From DATFVA01 sp963832355 (GTDB lineage: Bacteria > Bacteroidota > Ignavibacteria > Ignavibacteriales > Ignavibacteriaceae): a stretch of 64,000 bases of DNA. The notes beneath the pieces were generated by a model. That model ran no database searches. It worked only from the letters and a program-made list of their open reading frames with translations, and was not told the origin of the DNA. The position numbers and the translations under genes were made by a program. Positions 1-9,392 of this stretch are shown piece by piece (the stretch's first letter is position 1; the number at the start of each line of letters is the position of its first letter). Location: NCBI GenBank assembly GCA_963832355.1, contig CAWHTX010000019.1, positions 1 to 64,000 of the forward strand, in the 5' to 3' direction.

Positions 1-2
1 TC

Positions 3-50
3 TGGGGAGACAAAGATGTTAAATTTATTCTGCACGGTTATACTGTATGA
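3..50 (+). CDS. 3' end of an unidentified protein (partial)
   Basis: Frame 3 is open from the first base of the window and reads WGDKDVKFILHGYTV before a TGA at 48-50. The composition looks like ordinary protein, and the next gene begins about 150 bases later. The fragment is too short to name. Frame 1 is also open to about base 141, so this assignment is only the more protein-like of two options. Confidence 0.3.
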   Translation, partial: WGDKDVKFILHGYTV

Positions 51-197
51 ATATGCATCATCTTTATGTCCTGCAACTGTCATTGTCCCCAATAAATCAA
101 TCAAGTCCACTCTTCACATCTTCCCTTCTGGTTTTACATAGCGTAAAAAATTCAATGTTTTATTTCTTTCCCTTTTTATATGAAGAAGGTTATATAA

Positions 198-1940
198 ATG
201 TCCCACTATATAAACATTATATTAAGAAAACTGAGTGTCATTTTTTGCTTTCTGCTTTTACCTCTCCCCATCCTTTCTCAGCAGCTTAATCCCCACAATA
301 ACTTTAACCTGCAGGTTGAACTTCAGAAGTTTGTTAAGCAGGGCAGCAGGATAAAGGAAATCACTCATAATATTTTTCAGTTAACTTATCCGACTGGTGA
401 AAAAAGAATATTTAATTTCAATGGCACCAAAGACGAGGTTGGACATCTTGTACCAATGAGTTCAACCATAATAAATGTTGGAGATATAGATACGACCAAA
501 TATAGCTGCAGATTCCACTTTTGGCAAAGGATAAATATTGTAAACGATTATGAGGGCATTGTGCCTGCCGAGGATTTTAATAATAATGGTTTATTGGAGT
601 TATATGGATTTAATGAAATAAATTCCGTATATGCCGGGCCTGTTGTTATTTACGAACAGAATGATCAAGGTATATTTCATAAAGTATACACCTATGATCC
701 CAACACTATATTTGTCCAGGGCATTGGGGATGTAGATTCGGATGGGAATAAAGAAATTCACCTTCGAACTTTGGATACTTTAAATGGCAACTTTTATAAA
801 GCGGATAGTCTAAGCTCTTTACCAACCGTATTCGATTTTATCTTTTATTATTACCCAAATCAGATTCAGGATGAAATCCTTCGAGACATAGATGCTGATG
901 GAGTGAATAATTGTATTTTTATAGATGGCAACAACCCATCAAAAGTAATAATTTCTGAATTTCGAGATAATATTAATAATTTTGTTTCAACATTTGAAAT
1001 GCCGATAAAAGGCGATATCCCGTCTGGCTTTGCAATTGGAGATTTTGATGGTGATCAGAAGACTGAAATAGTGTTTGGTACGGTTCTGCAGCAGGTTTAT
1101 ATTATCGAGGCTGGAGACAATGATCAGTATTCTGTTACCTGGCAAGGCTTAGCTCCCACTTATAATGCTTATATGATTACCTCTACAGATGATATTGATA
1201 AAAACGGGAAACCCGAATTCTGGGTAGGCGGTCAGGACTTTGACACAGGGATATCAACTTTCTGGTGTTATGAATCCAATGGAGATAATAGCTACATACC
1301 CGTAGCAGAAATTCAACTAAGGTATTTGGTTACTCTCGGCGCAAATTACCTCCAATCAGAAGATATGGATAATGACGGTACAGAGGAACTAATTATTTCA
1401 CTCGGAAATTACCTTATAATCTTAAAATTTACCGGTAATCCTAATCAGCACCAGTATGAAATATCATATGCTAAAATTAACGAATTAACGCAGCCGGGCG
1501 CACAGTTTCATCCTGGCACGATAAAAGATTTTAACGGAGATGGGAAAAAAGATGTTCTCCTGCCTATGGAGCGATATTTAAATCCAAACATTGACCTTTT
1601 CTCATACTTGTTAGTTCAGGACTCTGTAACCTCCATAAAATATAAGAATACTCAGGTGCCGGATAGATTTGAACTGATGCAGAATTTTCCCAATCCATTT
1701 AACCCGTCCACTAGAGTCAAAATAAAATTGGGAATACAAAGCAGAATTAATATTTCGATATTTAATCTTTTAGGGAAAGAAATAAAAATACTTGCAGAGG
1801 AAACCCTTTCCGCCGGCGAACATACTTTCGAATGGGATGGGAAAGACAATGAAGGAATCTCACTTCCGGGAGGAATTTACTTCATTCAACTAAAAGCACA
1901 AAGCTTCAGAAAAACCATTAAAGCTGTTTTGTTAAAATAA
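198..1940 (+). CDS. Secreted FG-GAP/VCBS-repeat protein with type IX secretion sorting domain
   Basis: 580 residues. An N-terminal signal peptide (hydrophobic to about residue 26, ending LPILSQQ) is followed by spaced acidic motifs of the FG-GAP/VCBS type: DVDSDGNKE near 176, DIDADG near 230, DFDGDQ near 281, DIDKNG near 330, DMDNDG near 388 and DFNGDG near 443. These resemble calcium-binding loops of an integrin-like beta-propeller. The last ~90 residues form a Por/type A sorting domain with FPNPFNPSTRVKIKL, an IFNLLGKE strand and the terminal LPGGIYFIQLKA block, so the protein is probably exported across the outer membrane by type IX secretion and anchored or released there. The start has an AGAAGG ribosome site 8 bases upstream. 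Substrate or binding partner cannot be told. Confidence 0.85.
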   Translation: MSHYINIILRKLSVIFCFLLLPLPILSQQLNPHNNFNLQVELQKFVKQGSRIKEITHNIFQLTYPTGEKRIFNFNGTKDEVGHLVPMSSTIINVGDIDTTKYSCRFHFWQRINIVNDYEGIVPAEDFNNNGLLELYGFNEINSVYAGPVVIYEQNDQGIFHKVYTYDPNTIFVQGIGDVDSDGNKEIHLRTLDTLNGNFYKADSLSSLPTVFDFIFYYYPNQIQDEILRDIDADGVNNCIFIDGNNPSKVIISEFRDNINNFVSTFEMPIKGDIPSGFAIGDFDGDQKTEIVFGTVLQQVYIIEAGDNDQYSVTWQGLAPTYNAYMITSTDDIDKNGKPEFWVGGQDFDTGISTFWCYESNGDNSYIPVAEIQLRYLVTLGANYLQSEDMDNDGTEELIISLGNYLIILKFTGNPNQHQYEISYAKINELTQPGAQFHPGTIKDFNGDGKKDVLLPMERYLNPNIDLFSYLLVQDSVTSIKYKNTQVPDRFELMQNFPNPFNPSTRVKIKLGIQSRINISIFNLLGKEIKILAEETLSAGEHTFEWDGKDNEGISLPGGIYFIQLKAQSFRKTIKAVLLK

Positions 1941-1978
1941 ACAGCCTTAAGAGAAATTTTTATGAAAGGGATGCTAAA

Positions 1979-3718
1979 ATGAAGTGGTTCACCTTATTAT
2001 TTTTCGTCTTTATCATTGTTGGCTTTGCACAATCACCTAATTGGACGTCGGTAAAAGAAACCAACATAAATGTCTCGTCTGCTAATTCGGTTGATATATT
2101 CACTAATCGAGATGGGAGTCATATAATAGTACAGGAAGGAAATTATCTTAAATATTATAAGATGAATATAAATGGAGTTGCCGGATCTGCTATTAACCTG
2201 GAAAGTAATGTATCTGTGGTTTCACCAAGCATTACAGGGAACGATACAAAAATCTATGTGGTCTATAGAAAAAGTAATGAAAGCTATATTAGGACTAAAT
2301 ACAGTACAAACAGCGGTGTGAGTTGGTATTATTTGACAACTTATCCTCCATATAGTAATGCAACGTCCATTGAATCCGATTACTCAAATACAGGTCTGCA
2401 CGTTACTTATCAGGTATCCAATGTGGTATATTATTCTCGTTATAATGGCACAAGTTGGAGTACTCCGGTTATTGTCTCAACCGGTGAATCTGGAATAAAT
2501 CCCAGAATTACTGCCAGATATAATGGCCAATATAAAGATTCCGTTTACTTCATCTGGCAGAAATACGGCACAAATGAATTCAACCATAGAAGATACGAAG
2601 TTACTTCGAATACCTGGGGGAATAAACTTCCTGGTTATACCGTATCAGTTCCGAATCTTGTTTATTCAACTTTAGCAGGATTTCGAGTAACTGGTACAAC
2701 TATAATTATTTATTACTCTTATTATGAAAATGGAACTTATAGTTATCATTTCAATTGGGCCTGGAGAGATATAAATAATAATAATCTTTTAGGTACAGGT
2801 ACTCCTACTTTAACCGATCCTCAGAAATTATATTCCACTACAACATTTGACAATGAGAATCACACAGCTTTCTATTATGTAATGATTGCAGGCGGAGAAG
2901 GAGGTGAGCAGTCTCCTCTTGCTATTTGGCGCGCTAAATCTACAGATGGTTTTCCTGATGATATTATTTATGAATACCAGGATTTTCCCCAATATGAGCC
3001 GATGTTCATTAACATTTCCTCGGCAGGAAATGAAGTTCACGTAATATGGAAAGATGAGTTTGGTAACAATAATGGAAATAATCTCCGGTACAAATTCGAT
3101 GATCAAGCTCCTATTATGCCTAATAACTTGCACGTAACCCGTAGTCTCAATAACCATCCATACCTAACCTGGTCAGCTAACCCCGAACCTGATTTTGATC
3201 ATTATATCGTTGAAAAAGCTTACCAGGGAGGCTGGACCACCTTAACACAGACGACTAATACCTACTTCGAAGACCCAAATGAAACATATTGTACAGCACC
3301 TCCTCCTCAGGTCTGCGATGGAGAGCGTACGGTTACTTATCACGTTTCTGCTGTGGATAAACACCCTTATACTTCACTTCCTTCTGAGGTTAAAACTAAT
3401 GTCACAGGAGGCTACCCTCCGGATAAGGCAGTTGCTCAAATTTCAGAAATGCCTGGTAAATATGAACTGGAACAGAACTATCCCAATCCTTTCAACCCTT
3501 CAACTTCAATCACTTACAGCTTGAAGAATCCTGAATTTGTCACTTTGAAAATCTTTGATATGCTTGGAAGAGAAGTTGCCGAACTGGTAAATGAAAACAA
3601 GCCGGAAGGGAAATACACCGTTGAATTTAACTCCGGAGATCTCCCCTCGGGTATTTACATATATAAGCTGGATGCCGGTAAATTTAGTGATATGAAGAAA
3701 ATGCTGTTAATTAAATAG
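1979..3718 (+). CDS. Secreted sialidase/BNR-like propeller protein with type IX secretion sorting domain
   Basis: 579 residues. A short signal peptide ends near GFAQS. The first ~370 residues are rich in Tyr, Ser, Asn and Thr and repeat short blade-like patterns (for example VYRKSNES, YSTNSGVSW, YFIWQKYG) of the kind seen in BNR/sialidase-like propellers. A fibronectin type III-like segment follows at about 375-480 (PNNLHVTRSL...YHVSAVDKHP). The C-terminus from about 492 is a type A sorting domain with NYPNPFNPSTSITYSL, IFDMLGREV and LPSGIYIYKLDAGKF. It lies 38 bases behind another sorting-domain gene on the same strand, so the two may be co-expressed. A catalytic role is not supported by any visible active-site motif. 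Confidence 0.8.
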   Translation: MKWFTLLFFVFIIVGFAQSPNWTSVKETNINVSSANSVDIFTNRDGSHIIVQEGNYLKYYKMNINGVAGSAINLESNVSVVSPSITGNDTKIYVVYRKSNESYIRTKYSTNSGVSWYYLTTYPPYSNATSIESDYSNTGLHVTYQVSNVVYYSRYNGTSWSTPVIVSTGESGINPRITARYNGQYKDSVYFIWQKYGTNEFNHRRYEVTSNTWGNKLPGYTVSVPNLVYSTLAGFRVTGTTIIIYYSYYENGTYSYHFNWAWRDINNNNLLGTGTPTLTDPQKLYSTTTFDNENHTAFYYVMIAGGEGGEQSPLAIWRAKSTDGFPDDIIYEYQDFPQYEPMFINISSAGNEVHVIWKDEFGNNNGNNLRYKFDDQAPIMPNNLHVTRSLNNHPYLTWSANPEPDFDHYIVEKAYQGGWTTLTQTTNTYFEDPNETYCTAPPPQVCDGERTVTYHVSAVDKHPYTSLPSEVKTNVTGGYPPDKAVAQISEMPGKYELEQNYPNPFNPSTSITYSLKNPEFVTLKIFDMLGREVAELVNENKPEGKYTVEFNSGDLPSGIYIYKLDAGKFSDMKKMLLIK

Positions 3719-3730
3719 TGATCCGTTTTT

Positions 3731-3758
3731 CAGGGGTAAGCTTTGGGGTTTACCCCTG
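3731..3758 (+). terminator. Hairpin after the secreted-protein pair
   Basis: CAGGGGTAA pairs with TTACCCCTG (9 bp, loop of about 10). The downstream tail TAATTTTAAT is only moderately T-rich, so intrinsic termination is plausible but not strong. Confidence 0.5.
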
Positions 3759-3902
3759 TAATTTTAATGCGATCCTATGGAGTTTTTTTCGACACAGACA
3801 TTCTTTTTCTACCGGATTTTAGATTAAAGTATATTGATCATCTGTTCAATAATTGCAGGTTTTTCTTATCTTTGAGGGAATGAACAACTTCAGAAATTAA
3901 GA

Positions 3903-4829
3903 ATGAAATTTATTGTCGGCCTTGACGGCGGGGGTACTAAGACGAAATGTGTGTTTGCTGATGAATCGGGCAAAAAACTGCTTGAATTATCAGGCAGACC
4001 CGGAAACTTTCTCTCGATCGGGAATGATAAGGCAGCTTCAAATATTGTTTCTCTGATTAAATCGGGACTTACAAAACTCGATTCTTCTTTCGACGATATT
4101 CTCATAATTATGGCAGGAATTTCAGGTGCAGGTCGTAAACTCCATGCAGATATGCTGAAGGATTCGCTCCTTAAAAAACTTCCTGAAGGTTTCACTAATG
4201 TTTTCGTGGAAAGCGATGCTCGTGTTGCCCTCGAAGGAGCACTTGGCGGTGAACCGGGTGTGGTGCTGATCGCAGGAACTGGTTCTGTTATTTTCGGTAA
4301 GGATAAAGCGGGACGCATACACCGGGCCGGCGGATTTGGACGAGTTATCGGTGACGAAGGCAGCGGGTATTCAATAGGTGTAAAGACACTTAGAACCATT
4401 GCCGGTATACTTGACGGCAGGGCCCAGCCGGATAAAATGTTCGATCAGTTCAAAACAATTTTTCATATAAACAGCGAAGATGATCTGATAAGCCTTATTC
4501 ATAACCCGGGTTTCGATGCAGCCTCAATCGCTCTGTTCACAATAAGATGCGCCGGAGAGAATATTAAAGAGGCAAAGACAATTCTTGATGATGAGGCCGG
4601 AGAACTTGTCAAACAGGTGAGAGCAATAAAAATAAAAATGAAAGAGGAACAGCTGCAGCTGGCGATGATCGGCTCTCTTGTTGAAAATGACAATCTCTAT
4701 TCAAAACTTATCAAAGAAAAATTATCCGCACTTGAAGGAATTGAACTTACGGCAAGGAAGCATCCCCCTGAAATGGGTGCGGTTATTATGGCGAAGAATT
4801 TATTATCCCTCAAAACCAGTTCCGGATGA
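3903..4829 (+). CDS. N-acetylglucosamine kinase-like BadF/BadG/BcrA/BcrD family ATPase
   Basis: 308 residues with the ASKHA kinase layout: phosphate-1 loop VGLDGGGTKTKCVFAD at about 5-20, the VLIAGTGSVIFG segment near 120-132 and the GFGRVIGDEGSGYSIG loop near 146-161 that is typical of GlcNAc kinases. Expected reaction is ATP-dependent phosphorylation of GlcNAc (or a related amino sugar) to the 6-phosphate in the cytoplasm. The stop overlaps the start of the AmpG-like permease by four bases (ATGA), and a NagZ-type enzyme lies downstream, so a role in peptidoglycan recycling fits. TATCTTTG at 3867-3874 resembles the Bacteroidota -7 element, but I found no matching -33 box. MurNAc specificity (MurK-like) cannot be excluded. 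Confidence 0.85.
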   Translation: MKFIVGLDGGGTKTKCVFADESGKKLLELSGRPGNFLSIGNDKAASNIVSLIKSGLTKLDSSFDDILIIMAGISGAGRKLHADMLKDSLLKKLPEGFTNVFVESDARVALEGALGGEPGVVLIAGTGSVIFGKDKAGRIHRAGGFGRVIGDEGSGYSIGVKTLRTIAGILDGRAQPDKMFDQFKTIFHINSEDDLISLIHNPGFDAASIALFTIRCAGENIKEAKTILDDEAGELVKQVRAIKIKMKEEQLQLAMIGSLVENDNLYSKLIKEKLSALEGIELTARKHPPEMGAVIMAKNLLSLKTSSG

Positions 4830-6115
4830 GCAGAACCAAAAAAGAATACAGGAACGGATGGACCTGGGTACCATCACTTTACTTTGCAGAGGGACTGCCT
4901 TATGTGATGGTGATGACTGTGTCTGTAATAATGTACAAAGACTTCGGTATTTCAAATACAGACATAGCCCTTTATACCAGTCTGCTCTACCTTCCATGGG
5001 TGATAAAACCTTTATGGAGTCCTTTTGTCGATATCCTGAAAACCAAACGCTTCTGGATCATCACAATGCAATTAATTATTGCTTTGGGATTGGGAGGTCT
5101 TGCTTTTACGGCTACTTTACCTTCCTTTTTTATTCTTACGCTGCTTTTTTTCTGGCTGATCGCTTTTAGCTCGGCTACTCATGATATAGCCGCCGACGGT
5201 TTTTATATGCTTGGACTGACTAAACACGACCAGGTATGGTTTGTAGGATTTCGCAGCACCTTTTATCGTTTTGCGATGATGGCAGGACAAGGACTGCTTG
5301 TTATCTTCGCAGGTTACCTTGAATTCGGTCTAAATGATATCCCAATGGCCTGGATGATATCATTAAGTGCAATCGGTGTCCTTTTTTTCCTGCTTTTCCT
5401 GTATCACAACTTTATTCTCCCCTTCCCTGCATCCGATGGTCCGACAGCTTCGGCAGATGCTAAGTCGGTAATGGCAGAATTTATACGCACCTTCATTTCA
5501 TTCTTTAAGAAAGACCAGATATTCGTTATTCTTCTTTTCATTTTGTTCTTTAGGTTTGGTGAAGGACAGCTAGCTAAATTGACGATTCCTTTTCTTAGAG
5601 ACCCTGCGGATGCCGGGGGACTTGCTTTATCGACAGAGAGCGTCGGATTTATCTATGGAACAGTTGGCTTAATTGCTTTAACACTCGGGGGTCTGCTGGG
5701 TGGCTTTCTGGCTGCACAAAAGGGACTGAAATATTGGCTCTGGTGGATGCTTATTGCTATTAATCTTCCCGATCTTGTTTATGTCTATCTCTCTTTTACG
5801 CAGAACTCAGGACTACTTATTGTTAATATTATGGTAGCGATAGAACAGTTCGGATACGGGTTCGGTTTCACTGCATTCCTGCTTGTACTTATTTATATTT
5901 CCGAGGGAAATCATAAAACAGCACACTACGCAATCGCAACAGGACTTATGGCACTTGGTATGATGGTGCCCGGAATGATCAGCGGGTGGATGCAGTCGCT
6001 TCTCGGGTATAAATACTTTTTCGTCTGGGTAACCATATCAACAATTCCTGCTTTTGTGATAACTTATTTTCTTAAGATAGATCCCGATTTCGGCAAAAAG
6101 ACAAATGAAAAATAG
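4826..6115 (+). CDS. ampG: AmpG-like muropeptide permease (MFS, PAT family)
   Basis: 429 residues with about twelve hydrophobic segments. The N-terminus (WVPSLYFAEGLPYVMV), the LYTSLLYLPWVIKPLW segment and the HDIAADGFYM motif are those of AmpG/PAT-family permeases, which import GlcNAc-anhydro-MurNAc peptides from the periplasm. It overlaps the kinase upstream (ATGA) and the serine hydrolase downstream (11 bases), showing a compact transcription unit. The family also contains acetyl-CoA and other transporters, so the muropeptide substrate is inferred largely from its neighbours. Confidence 0.85.
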   Translation: MSRTKKEYRNGWTWVPSLYFAEGLPYVMVMTVSVIMYKDFGISNTDIALYTSLLYLPWVIKPLWSPFVDILKTKRFWIITMQLIIALGLGGLAFTATLPSFFILTLLFFWLIAFSSATHDIAADGFYMLGLTKHDQVWFVGFRSTFYRFAMMAGQGLLVIFAGYLEFGLNDIPMAWMISLSAIGVLFFLLFLYHNFILPFPASDGPTASADAKSVMAEFIRTFISFFKKDQIFVILLFILFFRFGEGQLAKLTIPFLRDPADAGGLALSTESVGFIYGTVGLIALTLGGLLGGFLAAQKGLKYWLWWMLIAINLPDLVYVYLSFTQNSGLLIVNIMVAIEQFGYGFGFTAFLLVLIYISEGNHKTAHYAIATGLMALGMMVPGMISGWMQSLLGYKYFFVWVTISTIPAFVITYFLKIDPDFGKKTNEK

Positions 6116-7355
6116 CCTCCTGCTTATCGTTGTAATTATAACAGGGGTAATCTGGTTCAGTTGTAATCAACCGGACAGGGATACTTCGGGTGACCGGAAT
6201 AAAGAGACAACCGCAGCCGGTAAGGAGTCGTCAGGAAATGACGCAGCCAATCTGCTTACCCCGATCAAGATCAAAGGCCAGTCACGCAACGATACGATTG
6301 ACAATCCGGCTTTCAGCAGCGTAGAGAAGCTGATAAACAATTCTATCAAAGACAGTGCTTTCCCGGGGGCGGTACTGCTTGTGTGGAAGGACGGAAAAAT
6401 AATTTTCGAGAAACCGTTCGGCAGACTCACTTACGATGACAGCTCGGCAGAAATTACAACCAATACGATCTTCGATCTTGCTTCGCTTACAAAAGTAATT
6501 GCTACTACTACAGCGGCAATGATCTGCATCGACAGAAAACTGTTCAGCATAAATGATAACGTCTCAAGGTACATTCCTGCATTTGCGCAGAACGGAAAAG
6601 AAAATGTTACCATTAAAAATCTCCTGATGCATAATAGCGGACTCCCGGCATATAAGAAATTTTATGTACTTTATTCTGATCCTAAGCAGGTGCTTGATGA
6701 CATTTATGCTGAACAGCCTGCATATCCTCCCGGAATAAAAACAGTTTACTCTGATCTCGGGATGATCACTCTTGGTAAAATAATTGAAAAAGTTACAGGA
6801 AAATCACTTGACGTTTTCTGCAATGAAAATATCTTTAAGCCCCTGGGAATGAGCGATACCTATTACAATCCGCCGAAAGCTCTCAGGTACAGGATCGCAC
6901 CCACGGAGTTCGATCACTACTGGAGGAACAGACTTTTAATCGGTGAAGTGCATGATGAAACCGCCTCTCTATTAAACGGTGTATCGGGTCATGCAGGATT
7001 ATTCTCAACAGCAGGCGACATTTCCAAAGTTCTGCAGATGCTTCTGCAGAATGGTATATACAAGGGAAAAAGAATAATTGATTCAGCGACAGTAAATATG
7101 TTTTTAACGCGGCAGCCAAACGGCAGAGCTCTTGGCTGGGATATGAAGTCTCCCACCGGCTCATCCGCCGGTACTCTGTTCAGCAGTGAATCATACGGGC
7201 ATACCGGTTTTACCGGGACTTCTGTCTGGACAGATCCCGTCAGGAAGCTGTTCGTAGTATTCCTTACGAACCGCGTTTATCCGACAAGAGAAAATAACAA
7301 GCTGATTAAGATCAGACCCGAACTGCACGATGAAATAATCAAAATTGAAAATTAG
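6105..7355 (+). CDS. Beta-lactamase-fold serine hydrolase lipoprotein
   Basis: 416 residues. The signal peptide ends in WFSC (Cys20), a relaxed Bacteroidota-type lipobox, followed by a low-complexity linker (to about 60). The class C beta-lactamase/penicillin-binding fold is shown by SLTK near 127-130 (S-x-x-K nucleophile and base), YSD near 216 in place of the usual YxN, and GHTGFTGTS near 364, where HTG replaces KTG. Likely a periplasmic or surface amidase, esterase or DD-peptidase-like enzyme acting on peptidoglycan fragments. In many Bacteroidota a similar domain is fused to a NagZ-type GH3 domain; here it is a separate gene seven bases upstream of one. Exact substrate unknown. Confidence 0.8.
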   Translation: MKNSLLLIVVIITGVIWFSCNQPDRDTSGDRNKETTAAGKESSGNDAANLLTPIKIKGQSRNDTIDNPAFSSVEKLINNSIKDSAFPGAVLLVWKDGKIIFEKPFGRLTYDDSSAEITTNTIFDLASLTKVIATTTAAMICIDRKLFSINDNVSRYIPAFAQNGKENVTIKNLLMHNSGLPAYKKFYVLYSDPKQVLDDIYAEQPAYPPGIKTVYSDLGMITLGKIIEKVTGKSLDVFCNENIFKPLGMSDTYYNPPKALRYRIAPTEFDHYWRNRLLIGEVHDETASLLNGVSGHAGLFSTAGDISKVLQMLLQNGIYKGKRIIDSATVNMFLTRQPNGRALGWDMKSPTGSSAGTLFSSESYGHTGFTGTSVWTDPVRKLFVVFLTNRVYPTRENNKLIKIRPELHDEIIKIEN

Positions 7356-7361
7356 TACTGA

Positions 7362-9194
7362 ATGAAGAAACGCGCACATAGAAATAACTTCGCTTTTACT
7401 TTTGTAACGCTGCTGATATTTGCGCTTTATCCTCCTTCGATAAATCCGTCTTTGATTAACATCGATAAAATTTTCTCCGGCAATGTTCCGGATAAAATCT
7501 ACCCTGATTACCCCAGGGTATTCAAACTTGATAATGCCGATAAAGATGCCATCGAAGTCCGGATAAAAAATATGAGTCTCCGCGACAAATGCGCCCAGAT
7601 GGTAATGAGCTGGAGCAAGGGATTCAGTTCCGATACGTCCTCCTCCGAATTTAAACGTATAAGCAGCCTGGTAAAAAATTCTCATATCGGAGGTGTGATC
7701 TTTTTCCAGGGAGAGGCAGCAGCAGAGCAGCAGATGATTGATAAGCTACAGAAGGAATCAGAGATCCCTCTGCTGATTTCCTCTGATTTTGAGAGAGGAC
7801 CCGGGTCGAGAATTGAGGATGCAACGGAGTATCCCTACAATATGGCTGTGGCCGCCACGGGAAATATCTTTTATGCATACGATATGGGCCGTTCTATTGC
7901 CGCCACCAGTAAGGCACTTGGTGTTCGGCAGAACCTGGCACCTGTTGCGGATGTGAATAACAACCCTCTGAATCCCATTATTAATAACCGGTCGTTTTCC
8001 GAAGATAAAGAAATAGTCTCCAGCTATACTATTGCGTTTATCTCGGGATCAAAGAATGAAAGGGTTATAACTACCGCAAAACATTTCCCTGGTCATGGTA
8101 ATACCCAGACAGATTCTCACCTCGATCTGCCTGTGATCCCGGGGTCCAGAGCAGAAATTTTTAAGAATGAACTTGTTCCTTTTATACAATCTATCAAGGC
8201 AGGTGTGCAGTCAATTATGGTGGGACATCTTTATGTCCCTGCGCTCCAGGGAGAGGACAGGGTTCCTTCAAGTCTTTCCAAGGCTATAGTAACAGATCTG
8301 CTTCAGAACGAACTGCAGTTCGACGGCCTTATCATAACCGATGCTCTTAATATGAACGCCGTAACTAAATATTTCTCGGTAGGAGATGCCGCAATTTTAG
8401 CTGTAAAGGCGGGCAATGATATCCTTCTAATGCCCCCTGACGATAAACTAACTATAGATGCATTGGTAACTGCAGTGAAGGACAGTCTGATCAGTACCGA
8501 AAGGATCAATCACAGCGTACGAAAAATACTTGCGGCAAAATTATGGCTCAACCGGGAAGGAAACCTGACTGAAAGCGGCAGGATCACTCAACTTGATTCG
8601 CTCCGGAACAGCAATTATATCCTTGCACAGGAAATAGCAAAACATTCAATTACACTCGTGAAGAATGAGAATGGGATTATCCCGCTTGATACATTATTCT
8701 CCCCTAAAGTTGGATGCATAACAATAACAGATGGACTAAAAACCGACAAGAAAGAGATTTTTGGGAACCTGGTAAGTAGTAGGTTCGATAAAACAAAATC
8801 ATTTTTCATCGACAGGAAAAGCGGCGGCAGGGATTACAGCAGGGCGCTGCGGATTGTACGCGGTTCTGACCTCATCATCTTGCCTGTATTTATGAGGCTG
8901 AGATCGGAAAATGATACTCTCACTTTGGCATATCATGAAAAGTTTATAAATCAAATTCTTAAAAGCAGAAAGCCTGTCATTATGGTAAGTCTGGAGGATC
9001 CTTATCTGTTATCTGTTTTGCCTTCTGCCAAAGTTTACTTATGTTCATACGGAAGTCCCGAAGTTTCGCAGAAGGCAGCTTTTGATGCGGTGATCGGGAG
9101 AATAAGAACAACCGGGAAGCTCCCTATATCAATTCCTAATACGGAATACGAACTGGGTTACGGATTAACATCAGGTACTATACCAAACCCGTAG
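7362..9194 (+). CDS. nagZ: NagZ-type glycoside hydrolase family 3 (beta-N-acetylhexosaminidase)
   Basis: 610 residues. The diagnostic NagZ loop KHFPGHGNTQTDSHLDLP lies at about 239-256 and carries the His general acid/base. The nucleophile Asp is in IITDALNM near 325. The reaction is removal of GlcNAc from GlcNAc-(anhydro)MurNAc peptides. The N-terminus has a hydrophobic stretch (about 10-28), so this form may be exported, unlike cytoplasmic NagZ of enterobacteria. It is longer than classic NagZ (~340) and has the extra C-terminal alpha/beta domain seen in Bacteroidota GH3 enzymes. It is the last gene of the recycling set, seven bases after the serine hydrolase. Confidence 0.88.
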   Translation: MKKRAHRNNFAFTFVTLLIFALYPPSINPSLINIDKIFSGNVPDKIYPDYPRVFKLDNADKDAIEVRIKNMSLRDKCAQMVMSWSKGFSSDTSSSEFKRISSLVKNSHIGGVIFFQGEAAAEQQMIDKLQKESEIPLLISSDFERGPGSRIEDATEYPYNMAVAATGNIFYAYDMGRSIAATSKALGVRQNLAPVADVNNNPLNPIINNRSFSEDKEIVSSYTIAFISGSKNERVITTAKHFPGHGNTQTDSHLDLPVIPGSRAEIFKNELVPFIQSIKAGVQSIMVGHLYVPALQGEDRVPSSLSKAIVTDLLQNELQFDGLIITDALNMNAVTKYFSVGDAAILAVKAGNDILLMPPDDKLTIDALVTAVKDSLISTERINHSVRKILAAKLWLNREGNLTESGRITQLDSLRNSNYILAQEIAKHSITLVKNENGIIPLDTLFSPKVGCITITDGLKTDKKEIFGNLVSSRFDKTKSFFIDRKSGGRDYSRALRIVRGSDLIILPVFMRLRSENDTLTLAYHEKFINQILKSRKPVIMVSLEDPYLLSVLPSAKVYLCSYGSPEVSQKAAFDAVIGRIRTTGKLPISIPNTEYELGYGLTSGTIPNP

Positions 9195-9392
9195 ATCAGG
9201 GTGTAGCAATGGAGCCCTGGTGCGGAAGTCAAAAAAGCTTCGTAGAAGTTTAATTTTTGTAATAAAAGCTTACAACCAGCAATCTTAAACATACTCGTAG
9301 AGGATGAACTGAAAAACATAACTAGCAGTAATTTTCTATAAACAAATGAATCCAAAATTCAGAATAACATCCAGGCTTTGCAGGAGGGAATA

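Noticed and set aside
47..289. Open frame of 80 codons at the left edge
   Set aside because: It overlaps the signal-peptide region of the secreted FG-GAP protein in another frame, has no ribosome site and no protein-like pattern.
571..1550. Repeated acidic DxDxDG stretches that look like a DNA repeat
   Set aside because: They are degenerate protein-level repeats of a propeller, not a nucleotide tandem repeat or CRISPR.
3890..4399. 169-codon open frame antisense to the GlcNAc kinase gene
   Set aside because: Pro/Ser-rich shadow frame; the kinase motifs on the plus strand are decisive.
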